From: Methanomicrobiaceae archaeon
Lineage (GTDB): Archaea; Halobacteriota; Methanomicrobia; Methanomicrobiales; Methanomicrobiaceae
DNA length: 64,000 nt
Reading direction: 5' to 3'
Assembly (NCBI GenBank): GCA_016926855.1
Contig: JAFGNT010000017.1
Coordinates: 1 to 64,000, forward strand
Shown here: positions 25,810-34,470 of the stretch, piece after piece
Layout of the letters: every line of letters starts with the position of its first letter
Position numbering within the stretch: position 1 is the stretch's first letter
Notes under the pieces: generated by a model
What the model was told of the DNA's origin: nothing
Database searches by the model: none
The model's input: the letters and a program-made list of their open reading frames with translations, nothing else
Made by a program: the position numbers and the translations under genes

Positions 25810-26022
25810 TTATTCGCCGATACCGAGTGCGTCGAGGAGTTCGGCGAGCGGAATGCCGTGTGCCTGAGCGGCTTCGCGGATAGTCTCTCCCTTTGCCATC
25901 GCGCACCCGAGGCACCCCATCCCGAATCTGAAGAAAATGTCCGCGGCTTCCGGTTTTTCCCGGATGACATCCATTATCGTACTGTCTGCGCTTACAACCA
26001 TGGGATCAATATATGCGGGCAC
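25810..26022 (-). CDS. DUF1858 redox-disulfide small protein
   Basis: Protein of 70 residues of the DUF1858 family. FRFGMGCLGCAMAKGET holds the CxxC that defines the family, which is often found near hybrid-cluster proteins and is thought to be redox-active. The fold is a compact helical bundle with an N-terminal strand (MVVSADSTIMDVI). It stands alone between convergent and divergent genes. Confidence 0.85.
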   Translation of the reverse strand: MPAYIDPMVVSADSTIMDVIREKPEAADIFFRFGMGCLGCAMAKGETIREAAQAHGIPLAELLDALGIGE

Positions 26023-26163
26023 TTCTACTTAAATAGTCAAGTCAGCGGTTGTGCAACAGAACCACGTCACCGGTGGGAAGGCCATCCGGTGTTTTCATTT
26101 TCACACCACGGTATACAATCCTTAAATCTCCCCCGGAGCGAATGATTGAGTGGAGATGTAAAA

Positions 26164-27414
26164 ATGGATTCGGTTCCTGATGTTGTTGAAAGAATCTCCT
26201 TGAAGATTGAAGAAAAGGGGGTCAGCGTTTCCCGCGAAAAGGTCGCCGGGAAACTCAATCTGCTGATTTCCGATTTCGGCATCCCTCTCGAGGAGGCCGA
26301 ACGTGTCGTCACCAACGAACTCATACGCGAGTATAATCTTTCTCCGTCCTCCGGCGGCGGGGGGCAGGTGCAGCAGCGCGAGATCAAGGAAGTGCAGCCC
26401 GGTGAGTGGGTGACCATCGAAGGCAAGGTCGTCTCGGTCACAGAGCCCCCGTCACCCTCGATTGCCCAGACAGGCATCATCGCCGATTCATCGGGTGCGA
26501 TACCATTTGTCATCTGGGCGAAAGCGAATGCGCCGCTCCTCGAAGAACGGAGCTGGTACCGTCTTGAGGCTGCCGTAGTTGATGAATACCGGGGAGTTCC
26601 CAATGTGAAAATCCATTCGGGGACGACTATCGTGCCTCTCGACGATGATCGTGCGCTTTTCCCGTCCGTCGTTCCCATATCCGATCTGAAACCCGGCGTC
26701 GGGAGCATCCGGGCAAAATTCATCGAGGAATGGGAACCGCGGCACGAGCGGATGCGCCAGACAGGGATACTTGGCGACGAATCGGGAACCATAAAATTCG
26801 TTCTCTGGAACAACGGGGAACGGGAAAAACTCACGCTGAATTCTGTTTATACCATCTATTATTCTTCGATAGAGGAATTCAACGGCAGGCTGTCATTGAA
26901 CCTCAATACCGGGATGTACATCCCGGAAGAGGGAGTGGATCTCGAAGTTGCCCGCGGAACGCACGAGGCATCCGGTGTTATCGCCCACCTGGGGCCGGGC
27001 TCCGGCCTCATCAAACGGTGTCCTGTCGAAAGCTGTAACAAGGCTCTTTCCCGGTATAATGAGTGCCCGATTCATGATATCCAGAAAGAGTTCCGCTGGG
27101 ATCTCCGCATCACCGGTGTAATTGACAACGGAGAGGAGGCCACAAACGTCCTGATCCAGCGCGACGTCGCGGAGGCACTCAGTAAAATGACACTTGAGGA
27201 TGCCATTTCGGTTGCGGAGAACAACCCGCTCGGGTATGACGACGTTCTCGACCGTATGAAACATGCCGTTACGGGACGGTACGTGCAGTGCCGCGGTAAT
27301 GATATGGGGGGAACGATCCTTGTCCGGGATTGCTCCCGTGCTGCCTTTGACGCGACACGCCATACGGCGCTCCTTAACCGGGCGGCCGCCTCACCGGAAG
27401 GTGACCGGAAATGA
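26164..27414 (+). CDS. rpa: Replication protein A (single-stranded DNA-binding protein)
   Basis: Archaeal RPA of 416 residues. It has a short N-terminal helical region, two clear OB folds (about 75-165 and 180-270, containing WVTIEGKVVSVTEP and SIRAKFIEEWE), and a C-terminal zinc-finger OB (CPVESCNKALSRYNECPIHD). It coats single-stranded DNA in replication and repair. ATG 26164 follows GGAGATG. It overlaps its partner gene by 4 bases, a conserved archaeal arrangement. Confidence 0.92.
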   Translation: MDSVPDVVERISLKIEEKGVSVSREKVAGKLNLLISDFGIPLEEAERVVTNELIREYNLSPSSGGGGQVQQREIKEVQPGEWVTIEGKVVSVTEPPSPSIAQTGIIADSSGAIPFVIWAKANAPLLEERSWYRLEAAVVDEYRGVPNVKIHSGTTIVPLDDDRALFPSVVPISDLKPGVGSIRAKFIEEWEPRHERMRQTGILGDESGTIKFVLWNNGEREKLTLNSVYTIYYSSIEEFNGRLSLNLNTGMYIPEEGVDLEVARGTHEASGVIAHLGPGSGLIKRCPVESCNKALSRYNECPIHDIQKEFRWDLRITGVIDNGEEATNVLIQRDVAEALSKMTLEDAISVAENNPLGYDDVLDRMKHAVTGRYVQCRGNDMGGTILVRDCSRAAFDATRHTALLNRAAASPEGDRK

Positions 27415-27986
27415 CCGAAACTGATCGGCAGGCACGATTCAGGCGCGAACCCGCCCGAAGGGTCTTTGCAGCCGAACTACGCGAGTCACGCCTTCAGTTC
27501 AAGGACGGCAACGACGAAAAGAGCCCGAGTTTTGTTCTTCTTCCTACCGGTGACCGGTCCAACCGCATCTTCCTCGTTGGCAAAATGACGCAGAAGGATA
27601 AGAAGGGTGACCAGAACGTGTTTTTCACGATCCGGGTCGAGGATACAACCGGCACATTTTTCGTCAATGCCGGGAGTTATCAGGATGAAGCGATGCGCCA
27701 GATTCGCCAGATCGAACCGGGTGGATACGTGGCGGTGGTCGGGAAACCAACCGTGAGAACAACGCCTGACGGTTCCGTTTTCGTCTCCGTGCGGGCTGAA
27801 TCGGTCACTCCCGTCGACGAGGAGACATTCCGGATCTGGACGCTCGATACCGCGGAACAGACACTGGGGCGTCTCGACCGGTTCGGCGAAACAGAAGACT
27901 CGGTGAAGGCCCGGGAATTTTACACCACCGATACCCGGAAGTACCGGCAGATCGTGTACGATGCCCTTGTCAGGATCCAACCCTGA
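27411..27986 (+). CDS. RPA-associated OB-fold protein
   Basis: Protein of 191 residues of the archaeal RPA-associated family (COG3390 type). The N-terminal motif REPARRVFAAELRES is family-specific, the central OB fold covers about 40-135 (NRIFLVGKMTQKDKK, VRVEDTTGTFFVNAG-like), and a helical C-terminus ends at DALVRIQP. In haloarchaea the equivalent protein binds its cognate RPA and acts in DNA repair. It overlaps rpa by 4 bases. Confidence 0.88.
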   Translation: MTETDRQARFRREPARRVFAAELRESRLQFKDGNDEKSPSFVLLPTGDRSNRIFLVGKMTQKDKKGDQNVFFTIRVEDTTGTFFVNAGSYQDEAMRQIRQIEPGGYVAVVGKPTVRTTPDGSVFVSVRAESVTPVDEETFRIWTLDTAEQTLGRLDRFGETEDSVKAREFYTTDTRKYRQIVYDALVRIQP

Positions 27987-28004
27987 TCCTTTTTTAAAGG
28001 CCGG
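27987..28004. terminator. Short bidirectional T/A tract between convergent genes
   Basis: TCCTTTTTTAAAGG separates the RPA partner gene from the convergent recombinase-like gene. Its T run can stop transcription of the plus-strand unit. Confidence 0.4.
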
Positions 28005-28637
28005 TTATTCAGGCGTTGTGCGGCGCCTGCCCTTCCACTCGCCTTTCAGTTCGGGGTAGTCTGCAAGAATTTTACTCACAGTGCTCCGTGAAACAGCGAA
28101 TTTTCTGCAGATAGCAGAAATGCTCTGCCCGTCTCTCCGGGCTGTAAGCAGCTCCTGGATCTTCGGTGCGTCAAGCGCCCGCGGGCGTCCGATGGGCCGT
28201 TTCTTTTTCTGGGCGGACGGGGCCTTTTTATCGTGCCTCGCCGTGTGGCGGTAAAAATCAAGAAACGTGATGAAGTCCGCCAGCGCATCCCGCTGCATGT
28301 CCGGATCCCCACGGTATCCGATGAAATTGTGATCCGCCCATATGACAACGAGCCCCTTGTCCATGAGAGTTCTCAGCTCCCTGACGCAGTGATCACAGTT
28401 GCGTGAAAATTCCGGAAGGCTGTAGATTATGACAGTCTGTATCCCCTTATCAAGCGCAAATTCAATCATCCGCTGATATTCATCGCGCTTTTCGGGTGGT
28501 TTTGAGGACTGGCGGTAATCGTGGAAAGTTTTCCTGACCGAAAATTTGTATTTGCAGAATTGTTCAATTGCATCTTTCTGGTGCTTAAAATCGCTTTTTT
28601 TTCGAGTGCTCAAATATACAATCGAATCTTCCTTCAT
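28005..28637 (-). CDS. Serine recombinase/resolvase-like protein with C-terminal HTH
   Basis: Protein of 210 residues. The N-terminal 125 residues resemble the resolvase fold: YLSTRKKSDFKHQKDAIEQF places a Ser where RVST of resolvases has the nucleophile, and IYSLPEFSRNCDH matches the conserved LDRLSRN helix. The Arg at the first position of the usual R-x-S-T motif is replaced by Leu. A basic linker (KKKRPIGRPRALD) leads to an HTH of the Hin/HTH_7 type (ISAICRKFAVSRSTVSKIL). No transposase partner or flanking inverted repeats were found. It may be a domesticated invertase or a DNA-binding regulator. The upstream gap contains an AT-rich promoter (CATTATATAAATA). Confidence 0.78.
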   Translation of the reverse strand: MKEDSIVYLSTRKKSDFKHQKDAIEQFCKYKFSVRKTFHDYRQSSKPPEKRDEYQRMIEFALDKGIQTVIIYSLPEFSRNCDHCVRELRTLMDKGLVVIWADHNFIGYRGDPDMQRDALADFITFLDFYRHTARHDKKAPSAQKKKRPIGRPRALDAPKIQELLTARRDGQSISAICRKFAVSRSTVSKILADYPELKGEWKGRRRTTPE

Positions 28638-28709
28638 TAATGAGATGATTTTAAACCCATTATATAAATATGTTCACATGCGAACCGGAGCTGTGGGAAA
28701 AGAGGAGGG

Positions 28710-29408
28710 TTATTGTATATCGTGTGAGGCAACAGACAGCTTCCGCCATGTCTTCCACGAATCGACGACATCTTTTCCTTCGAGAAAGATAAGGCCGTGC
28801 TTTTCCGCATATTTTCGTGCATCCTCCTTGGAGAGTGCCGTGCCGGTTTCATCGTCCAGCATCTCGCAGACCGTGACCGAAGGGGTTATCCCCGCCATTT
28901 CGGCGAGCGCTATGGAGAGTTCTGTCTGTCCGAAGCGTTGTTCGAGAAGGGCATCGGCGGCACGGAGAAGGGGGACATGGCCGGGTGTCCGGAATTCCGC
29001 CGCAAAGTTGTGGCCTCCTCCGTTCAACGACTGTTTAACCTGGTCCGCAACCCGTGTGATGGTGAGCGCCCGGTCGTTGTCGGTAATCCCGGTAAACGTC
29101 TTGCGGTGATTCACCCACAGGGAAAACGAGGAGTGATTTTTCCGATCGTAGGGAATTTCCCCCTCTTTTTCTGCAAAATCCGTTGTTTGGAGGATGTCGC
29201 TCGCAAACGGAAGTCCCAGTCGCGCTGCCGCTTCAGGGTGGACTGCCGTGCAGATCAGTCCGCCTGCGTCCTTCCGCATCTGAAGGATATGGCGGCGGGT
29301 CACCGCATCCGATCGGATAATAAGATCTGTCTCCCCCTCGCGGTCGTCAAAATCATACAGCAGAATAAATTCTCCGTTCTTCAATGCTTCAACAGCTCTG
29401 TCAATCAT
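28710..29408 (-). CDS. ribB: 3,4-dihydroxy-2-butanone-4-phosphate synthase
   Basis: RibB of 232 residues makes the four-carbon precursor of riboflavin from ribulose 5-phosphate. Motifs: FDDREGETDLIIRSD (metal-binding Asp/Glu), LICTAVHPEAA, the GHVPLLRA loop, and the HTE-like region replaced here by QTELSIALAEMAGI. The ATG at 29408 has GAGGTGGCT upstream and overlaps the stop of rbkR (ATGA), so kinase-regulator and RibB are made together. Confidence 0.92.
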   Translation of the reverse strand: MIDRAVEALKNGEFILLYDFDDREGETDLIIRSDAVTRRHILQMRKDAGGLICTAVHPEAAARLGLPFASDILQTTDFAEKEGEIPYDRKNHSSFSLWVNHRKTFTGITDNDRALTITRVADQVKQSLNGGGHNFAAEFRTPGHVPLLRAADALLEQRFGQTELSIALAEMAGITPSVTVCEMLDDETGTALSKEDARKYAEKHGLIFLEGKDVVDSWKTWRKLSVASHDIQ

Positions 29409-30070
29409 ATAGCCACCTCGACCGTTACACTGTCTGTTTCCCGCAAATTCAGCTCTTTCCGGAGTTCTGCGGGTGAGATTATTTCGATGATATCCTCCGG
29501 GTAGTGAGACCTGCCGGGAACGACGATAGCACAGGGAAATTCCCCTATTTTGCAGGGGAGGCATTTTGCGCCACCGAATGTTCTTTCGTCAGCAGTAAAG
29601 CCCTCGATAGGTATCCAGCGGTGCCCTTCAAGCTTTTTCCGAATACCGATGCTGGCAGGCGAAAGCCTGATATTCAGCGTTCCCGGAAAGGGTTCAAAGC
29701 CGAGTCTCCCGACAAACTGCCTGTGGTATCCCGGGATGCTTACATAATAGCGCCCTTCCCCGAGGCCGTCAATTACGATTCCCTTGAGGATTGTGTGCCC
29801 TGCTGTCTCTTCAAAAATGCTGCGGTAATCTGCATATTCTTTTGAGAGAGTATCTCCGCCGGCTCCCGTGATGACAATGTACTGTCCGTCAGCCCTGAGG
29901 GCGCGTGTGATCAGGCCCTGTGCTTCAAGGGAGATCAGCCGTCGTGAGGCGGTCTGCGGGCTGATGTCGAGCTCTTTCCCGAGCGACTGCGATGAGACCC
30001 GCACCTGCCCGGACAATCCTCCGAGGAGCGCAATGGATTTCAGGCACTGGAGATCCTCTGCCATCACCAT
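29405..30070 (-). CDS. rbkR: RbkR: CTP-dependent riboflavin kinase with N-terminal HTH regulator domain
   Basis: Bifunctional protein of 221 residues. Residues 1-85 form a winged helix (SSQSLGKELDISPQTASRRL), and residues 90-221 the archaeal CTP-dependent riboflavin kinase (GLGEGRYYVSIPGYHRQF, GFEPFPGTLNIRL, FGGAKCLPCKIG). Such fusions, described as RbkR, convert riboflavin to FMN and also repress riboflavin genes. Coupling to ribB fits this. Start could be ATG 30070 or 30064; a TATA-like CATATATAGTATG lies just upstream, so the message may be nearly leaderless. Confidence 0.9.
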   Translation of the reverse strand: MVMAEDLQCLKSIALLGGLSGQVRVSSQSLGKELDISPQTASRRLISLEAQGLITRALRADGQYIVITGAGGDTLSKEYADYRSIFEETAGHTILKGIVIDGLGEGRYYVSIPGYHRQFVGRLGFEPFPGTLNIRLSPASIGIRKKLEGHRWIPIEGFTADERTFGGAKCLPCKIGEFPCAIVVPGRSHYPEDIIEIISPAELRKELNLRETDSVTVEVAI

Positions 30071-30136
30071 GGATATCAAAATTGAGAAGCATACTATATA
30101 TGGGTTTGGACGCGATGTCGGCGCATGGATGTCGTG

Positions 30137-30155
30137 GAATGTCGAAGTGACATTC
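30137..30155. promoter_or_regulatory. Inverted repeat GAATGTC-N5-GACATTC, candidate operator
   Basis: Perfect 7-base arms with a 5-base spacer lie in the 123-base spacer between rbkR and the divergent regulator at 30194, next to an AT-rich element (CTAATTATTTAAC). Both neighbours are DNA-binding proteins, so either could bind it for autoregulation. No second copy was searched for systematically. Confidence 0.45.
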
Positions 30156-30193
30156 GCTAATTATTTAACATCGCCCGGCGCACATATTTAGCC

Positions 30194-30904
30194 ATGAAAT
30201 CCGGACTGCGGCTTCAGCTAGCCGAGAAGATGGCAGGTGAAATTACGCTTTCGGACTCTCCCGGTCAGGCACTTAAAAAATGGCGGGTGAACTTCAATAT
30301 TCCGCAGGGAGTGCTCGCAGAGCACCTTCAGGTGTCGCCTTCCGTGATCAGCGATTACGAGGGGGGAAGGCGGAAGAGCCCGGGCACCGCAGTCGTCGGA
30401 AAGATTGTCGACACTATTCTCAGTATCGATGAGGTCAATGGTGGCAAAAGCATCAAGAAATTCGCCAAAATTCTCTATAGTGAGTTTGACGAAGACGTGA
30501 TCTATGACATCCATGACTACGCCTCATCCGTTCCGCTCAGCCTGATTGCCGAGGCGATCTCCTGCGAGCTGCTCTGCGGCTCGATGGAACAGCAGATCTA
30601 CGGGTATACCGTGGTCAACAGCCTCAACGCCATCATGCAGCTCTCAGCGAACGAGTTCAATAAAATCTACGGCTGGAGCACAGAGCGGGCACTGATTTTT
30701 ACGAATGTTTCTGGCGGCAAGTCTCCGATGGTGGCGATACGCGTCACCCCGTTCAAGCCGCGTTCGGTGATTCTCCAGGGAATCGATGTGGAAAACGTTC
30801 ATCCGCTCGTCTCCCGCCTTGCGGAACGCGACCGGATTACGGTGCTCTGCACGCGACTTGACGTGCCGGAGATTGTCGAAATTTTGAGGGACAAACCATG
30901 GTAG
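30194..30904 (+). CDS. HTH regulator linked to the mevalonate operon (COG1709 type)
   Basis: Protein of 236 residues. An N-terminal Cro/C1-type HTH ([25 protein letters not shown], about 38-62) is followed by a ligand-binding-like domain of about 150 residues ([23 protein letters not shown]). It belongs to an archaeal regulator family commonly found upstream of HMG-CoA synthase. It overlaps hmgS by 7 bases, and so is co-expressed with it; a role in controlling isoprenoid lipid synthesis is inferred from this position. Confidence 0.85.
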   Translation: MKSGLRLQLAEKMAGEITLSDSPGQALKKWRVNFNIPQGVLAEHLQVSPSVISDYEGGRRKSPGTAVVGKIVDTILSIDEVNGGKSIKKFAKILYSEFDEDVIYDIHDYASSVPLSLIAEAISCELLCGSMEQQIYGYTVVNSLNAIMQLSANEFNKIYGWSTERALIFTNVSGGKSPMVAIRVTPFKPRSVILQGIDVENVHPLVSRLAERDRITVLCTRLDVPEIVEILRDKPW

Positions 30905-31947
30905 GCATTGTTACATACGGCGCATACATACCACGCTACCGTATCCGTATCGGGGAGATTGCACGGGTGTGGGGCGCCAATGCAGACGATATCAGCGGCG
31001 GACTCGGTGTATTCGAGAAATCCGTCCCTGATCTGGATGAGGACACGATCACGATCTCCGTTGAGGCGGCACGAAACGCCCTCCAGCGCCGGAAAATCGA
31101 CCCGGATGGCATCGGTGCCATCTATGTCGGGTCGGAGTCCCACCCGTATGCGGTCAAGCCCACCGCCTGCACCGTGGGAGAGGCGGTCGGCGCCACCCCG
31201 GTGATGACGGCGGCAGACTACGAATTCGCCTGTAAGGCGGGCACGGCAGCCGTCCAGACCTGTATGGGTCTCGTGAAGAGCGGGATGATCCGCTACGGCA
31301 TGGCGATCGGGGCTGATGTGGCACAGGGCGCTCCCGGCGATGCGCTTGAATACACAGCTGCGGCAGGCGGAGCCGCATTTGTCATCGGTAATGACGATCC
31401 GATTGCGGTCATCAACCATACGTGCTCGTTTACAACGGACACTCCTGACTTCTGGCGGCGCGAGGGTCAGTCGTTTCCGCGCCACGGCGGCCGGTTCACC
31501 GGTGATCCCGGGTATTTCAAGCATGTGCTGGGCGCCGCCCGGATGATGTTTGACCAGGTGGGCACGGTGCCCTCGGATTACGACTACGCGGTCTTCCACC
31601 AGCCCAATGCCAAGTTTCCCCAGCGGGTCGCCGGAATGCTCGGTTTCTCACGGGAACAGCTGGCACCCGGTCTCGTAGTGCCGACACTGGGCAACACGTA
31701 CAGCGGCGCATCGCTTGTCGGACTTGCTGCAACCCTCGATCAGGCCAAACCCGGGGACCGGATATTCGTCACCTCCTTTGGGTCGGGCGCCGGCAGCGAC
31801 GCTTTCGATATCGAGGTCACGGACGCGATCACCTCTGACCTCTTCACTCCGGGCGCCGCTCCCACGGTTACGGAGCTCCTCTCCGACCCGATTTACCTCG
31901 ACTATGCACTGTATGCCAAACACAAAGGGAAGATCGTGATGCAATAA
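30898..31947 (+). CDS. hmgS: Archaeal hydroxymethylglutaryl-CoA synthase
   Basis: HMG-CoA synthase of 349 residues condenses acetyl-CoA with acetoacetyl-CoA. Catalytic residues are visible: Glu in [12 protein letters not shown] (about 80), the acyl-carrying Cys112 in [13 protein letters not shown], and His in [10 protein letters not shown]. In archaea this enzyme forms a channelling complex with the thiolase and DUF35 protein encoded next (known from Methanothermococcus). It shares one base with the thiolase gene (TAATG). Confidence 0.94.
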   Translation: MVGIVTYGAYIPRYRIRIGEIARVWGANADDISGGLGVFEKSVPDLDEDTITISVEAARNALQRRKIDPDGIGAIYVGSESHPYAVKPTACTVGEAVGATPVMTAADYEFACKAGTAAVQTCMGLVKSGMIRYGMAIGADVAQGAPGDALEYTAAAGGAAFVIGNDDPIAVINHTCSFTTDTPDFWRREGQSFPRHGGRFTGDPGYFKHVLGAARMMFDQVGTVPSDYDYAVFHQPNAKFPQRVAGMLGFSREQLAPGLVVPTLGNTYSGASLVGLAATLDQAKPGDRIFVTSFGSGAGSDAFDIEVTDAITSDLFTPGAAPTVTELLSDPIYLDYALYAKHKGKIVMQ

Positions 31948-33110
31948 TGAGAAAAGTAGCAGTTATCGGTGTCGGATGCACACCGTTCGGTGAAAAATGG
32001 GAGACGTCCTTTCGGAATCTCTTTGTTGATGCCGGGGCCCGTGCCCTTGAGGATGCGGCCATTTCCGGCGAACAGATCGACGAACTCTTTGTCGGAAACA
32101 TGAGTGCGGGCCGTTTTGTCGATCAGGAGCACATCGGCGCACTGATCGCTGATTATGCGGGTCTTGCAACAAAACACGTCCCCTCCACCCGTGTCGAGGC
32201 GGCATGCTCCTCGGGGGGCCTTGCGTTTCGGCAGGCAGTCACGGCGGTCGCAAGCGGCAATGCCGATATTGTGGTCGCCGCAGGTGTGGAGAAGATGACC
32301 GATGTCGGCACCGGTGCGACGGTGGACACGCTGGCGGGCGCTGCCGACCGTGAATGGGAAGGATTCCCCGGTGCGACGTTCCCCGGCCTGTACGCGATGA
32401 TTGCACGGGATTATATGCACCGGTTCGGGCTCACCCGTGAACAGCTTGCCATGGTCGCGGTGAAAAACCACAGGAACGGCGCGAGAAATCCCAACGCACA
32501 GTTCCAGAAGGAGATCTCGATTGATACCGTGATGCAATCGTCTCTTGTTGCCGATCCCCTGCGCCTCTTTGATTGCTCCCCGATTACGGACGGTGCCGCA
32601 GCGGTCATCGTCGCTCCGCTTGAGCGGGCCCGTGAATTTACCGACACACCGATACAGGTGCTGTCGAGCGCGCAGGCAAGCGACACCATTGCCCTGCACG
32701 ACCGGCGTGACATCAGTACTCTCGACGCAACAGTCGCCGCCGCCAATCGTGCGTTCCAGCTTGCCAGGCTTGAACGGAAGGATATCGACATGGTTGAGGT
32801 ACACGACTGTTTCACGATAGCGGAGATCTGCGCCATCGAGGATCTCGGATTCTGCAGCAAGGGTGAGGCCGGGCGGCTGACCGAAGAGGGATACACCGCA
32901 CTCGACGGCACGCTGCCGGTGAACCCGAGCGGCGGCCTGAAGGCATGCGGCCACCCCGTAGGCGCTACCGGCATCAAACAGGTGTACGAGATCGTGATGC
33001 AGCTCCGCGGAGAGGCATCGGGCCGCCAGGTGGACGGAGAGATCGGCATGACACACAACGTCGGCGGCACGGGTGCCACCGTCGTCTGCAGCATCCTGGG
33101 GGTGGTGTGA
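31947..33110 (+). CDS. Acetoacetyl-CoA thiolase (archaeal thiolase of the HMGCS complex)
   Basis: Thiolase of 387 residues. The nucleophilic Cys87 lies in [12 protein letters not shown], followed by HDCFTIAEI and [12 protein letters not shown], which provide the remaining His and Cys. It makes acetoacetyl-CoA from two acetyl-CoA and passes it straight to HMG-CoA synthase through the DUF35 scaffold, which makes the unfavourable condensation run. The order hmgS-thiolase-DUF35 is conserved across archaea. Confidence 0.93.
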   Translation: MRKVAVIGVGCTPFGEKWETSFRNLFVDAGARALEDAAISGEQIDELFVGNMSAGRFVDQEHIGALIADYAGLATKHVPSTRVEAACSSGGLAFRQAVTAVASGNADIVVAAGVEKMTDVGTGATVDTLAGAADREWEGFPGATFPGLYAMIARDYMHRFGLTREQLAMVAVKNHRNGARNPNAQFQKEISIDTVMQSSLVADPLRLFDCSPITDGAAAVIVAPLERAREFTDTPIQVLSSAQASDTIALHDRRDISTLDATVAAANRAFQLARLERKDIDMVEVHDCFTIAEICAIEDLGFCSKGEAGRLTEEGYTALDGTLPVNPSGGLKACGHPVGATGIKQVYEIVMQLRGEASGRQVDGEIGMTHNVGGTGATVVCSILGVV

Positions 33111-33111
33111 G

Positions 33112-33504
33112 ATGTCAGTCGCACGATTCTGGCGGAAACAGCCCCAGCGGTATAATCTGATCGGAACGTCCTGCGAAACCTGCGGCAGAGCGTTCTTCCC
33201 CCCGCGGAGCTTCTGCCCGGAGTGCCGCCGTGACGGTAAAATTGTTGACCATGCGTTTGCGGGAACGGGTCATGTCGTTACCTTTACCATCATCAGGACC
33301 GCGAGTGAGGCGTTCGAACATCTCACCCCCTATGTCCTCGCGATCGTCGAACTTGACGAGGGGGCGCGGCTCACCTCGCAGATCGTCTGCACCATCGACG
33401 AAGTCTCAATCGGGATGCGGGTCAAAAACGTGTTCCGGAAGCTCGGATCCGACGGTGAATCCGGGCCGCTCTACTACGGGACGAAGTTCATCCCCGTAAA
33501 ATAA
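33112..33504 (+). CDS. DUF35 zinc-ribbon OB-fold protein, scaffold of thiolase/HMG-CoA synthase
   Basis: Protein of 130 residues. A rubredoxin-like zinc ribbon (Cys 21, 24, 35, 38 in CETCGRAFFP and CPECRR) precedes an OB fold (GHVVTFTIIRT, PYVLAIVELDEGARL). In the archaeal complex this protein bridges the two enzymes and forms a shared pantetheine-binding tunnel. The ATG at 33112 begins 1 base after the thiolase stop. A T7 tract follows the stop codon. Confidence 0.92.
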   Translation: MSVARFWRKQPQRYNLIGTSCETCGRAFFPPRSFCPECRRDGKIVDHAFAGTGHVVTFTIIRTASEAFEHLTPYVLAIVELDEGARLTSQIVCTIDEVSIGMRVKNVFRKLGSDGESGPLYYGTKFIPVK

Positions 33505-33515
33505 CCTTTTTTTGG
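33504..33515 (+). terminator. T tract at end of the mevalonate operon
   Basis: CCTTTTTTTGG follows immediately after the DUF35 stop codon and lies before the convergent trm5 end at 33516. Confidence 0.4.
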
Positions 33516-34433
33516 TCACCGCATCTCCACATCGTAGACCGCGTGGTGCTGTGCGGGTGAGTAGGACCTGACCTTTCGTTCGGTAATCCGGCCGCACGTC
33601 ACATCCCGGAGAAGAGGGAGATTTTCGCCCGTTTCGGACTGGAGCGCGTAGAAGTGGATGGTCCCGCCTTCCCTGCAGAGGCGGGCTGCGCTTGTAAGGA
33701 ATCCGGCGGAGGAGACGGGAAGGTTCATGATGATCCGATCAAACATCCGGGGCAGAACACCGGCAAGGTGCCCTGCATCGGCAAGGACGGGCACCACGTT
33801 CCTCCGCCTGTTCAGCATGATGTTCTCCGCCATGAGGTGTACGGCCGCGGGATTGATGTCGCTTGCGTACACCACCCGCGCATGTGCCGCGAGCGCGATG
33901 GCAAACGGCCCGACGCCCGCAAACAGGTCAAGCACCCGCTCGCCGGCTCCCATCATACCGGCAATATGCTGCCGCTCGTGTGCGAGCCGTGCGGAGAAAT
34001 AGGCGACGGCGAGATCGATGTCAAACCGCATGCCGTACTCGGTGTACCGTGTGCGGGTCGTACTTTCACCCGCGAGTACGGTAAACCGGCGTGTCCTGTA
34101 TATCCCTTCCACCGCGCTTTCCGGGTAGAGGACCGTGTGCAGGCCCGGGCGGGCCCGGAGCAGGCGGTGCGCCTCTTCCGGGTTTTTTCCCTGCATGAGG
34201 GCAATTCCGCCCACCAGTTCATGGCGGGGCAGGTCCTCCGCGACAGGGTGCGGCCGGAAATCCGCCCGGCCTGTCGCACCCTCAGGCCCGAGGACCGGAA
34301 AGAGGATACGTCCGCCGTCTCTCCGGGGACGGAGGGTCCGGTCCAGGATCCTCCGCCCCAGGAGGTCCTGCCGCAGGATTTCCGCCCCGGCCGGCTCCAC
34401 CGCCACATACCACTGCTCACGTGTTCCGGTCAT
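33516..34433 (-). CDS. trm5: tRNA (guanine37-N1)-methyltransferase, Trm5 family
   Basis: SAM-dependent methyltransferase of 305 residues. The N-terminal half carries the D1/D2-like substrate-binding region; the C-terminal Rossmann domain has the SAM loop VLDLFAGVGPFAIALA, the acidic YASDINP, and IIMNLPVSS (the NPPY-like catalytic loop with NLP, typical of Trm5). It methylates G37 next to the anticodon to prevent frameshifts. ATG 34433 is preferred because AAGAGGA lies 6 bases upstream. Divergent from hmgA with a gap of only 37 bases. Confidence 0.88.
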   Translation of the reverse strand: MTGTREQWYVAVEPAGAEILRQDLLGRRILDRTLRPRRDGGRILFPVLGPEGATGRADFRPHPVAEDLPRHELVGGIALMQGKNPEEAHRLLRARPGLHTVLYPESAVEGIYRTRRFTVLAGESTTRTRYTEYGMRFDIDLAVAYFSARLAHERQHIAGMMGAGERVLDLFAGVGPFAIALAAHARVVYASDINPAAVHLMAENIMLNRRRNVVPVLADAGHLAGVLPRMFDRIIMNLPVSSAGFLTSAARLCREGGTIHFYALQSETGENLPLLRDVTCGRITERKVRSYSPAQHHAVYDVEMR

Positions 34434-34470
34434 TCCCATTCCTCTTATGCTGTCAGGGTGAAATGTATGC

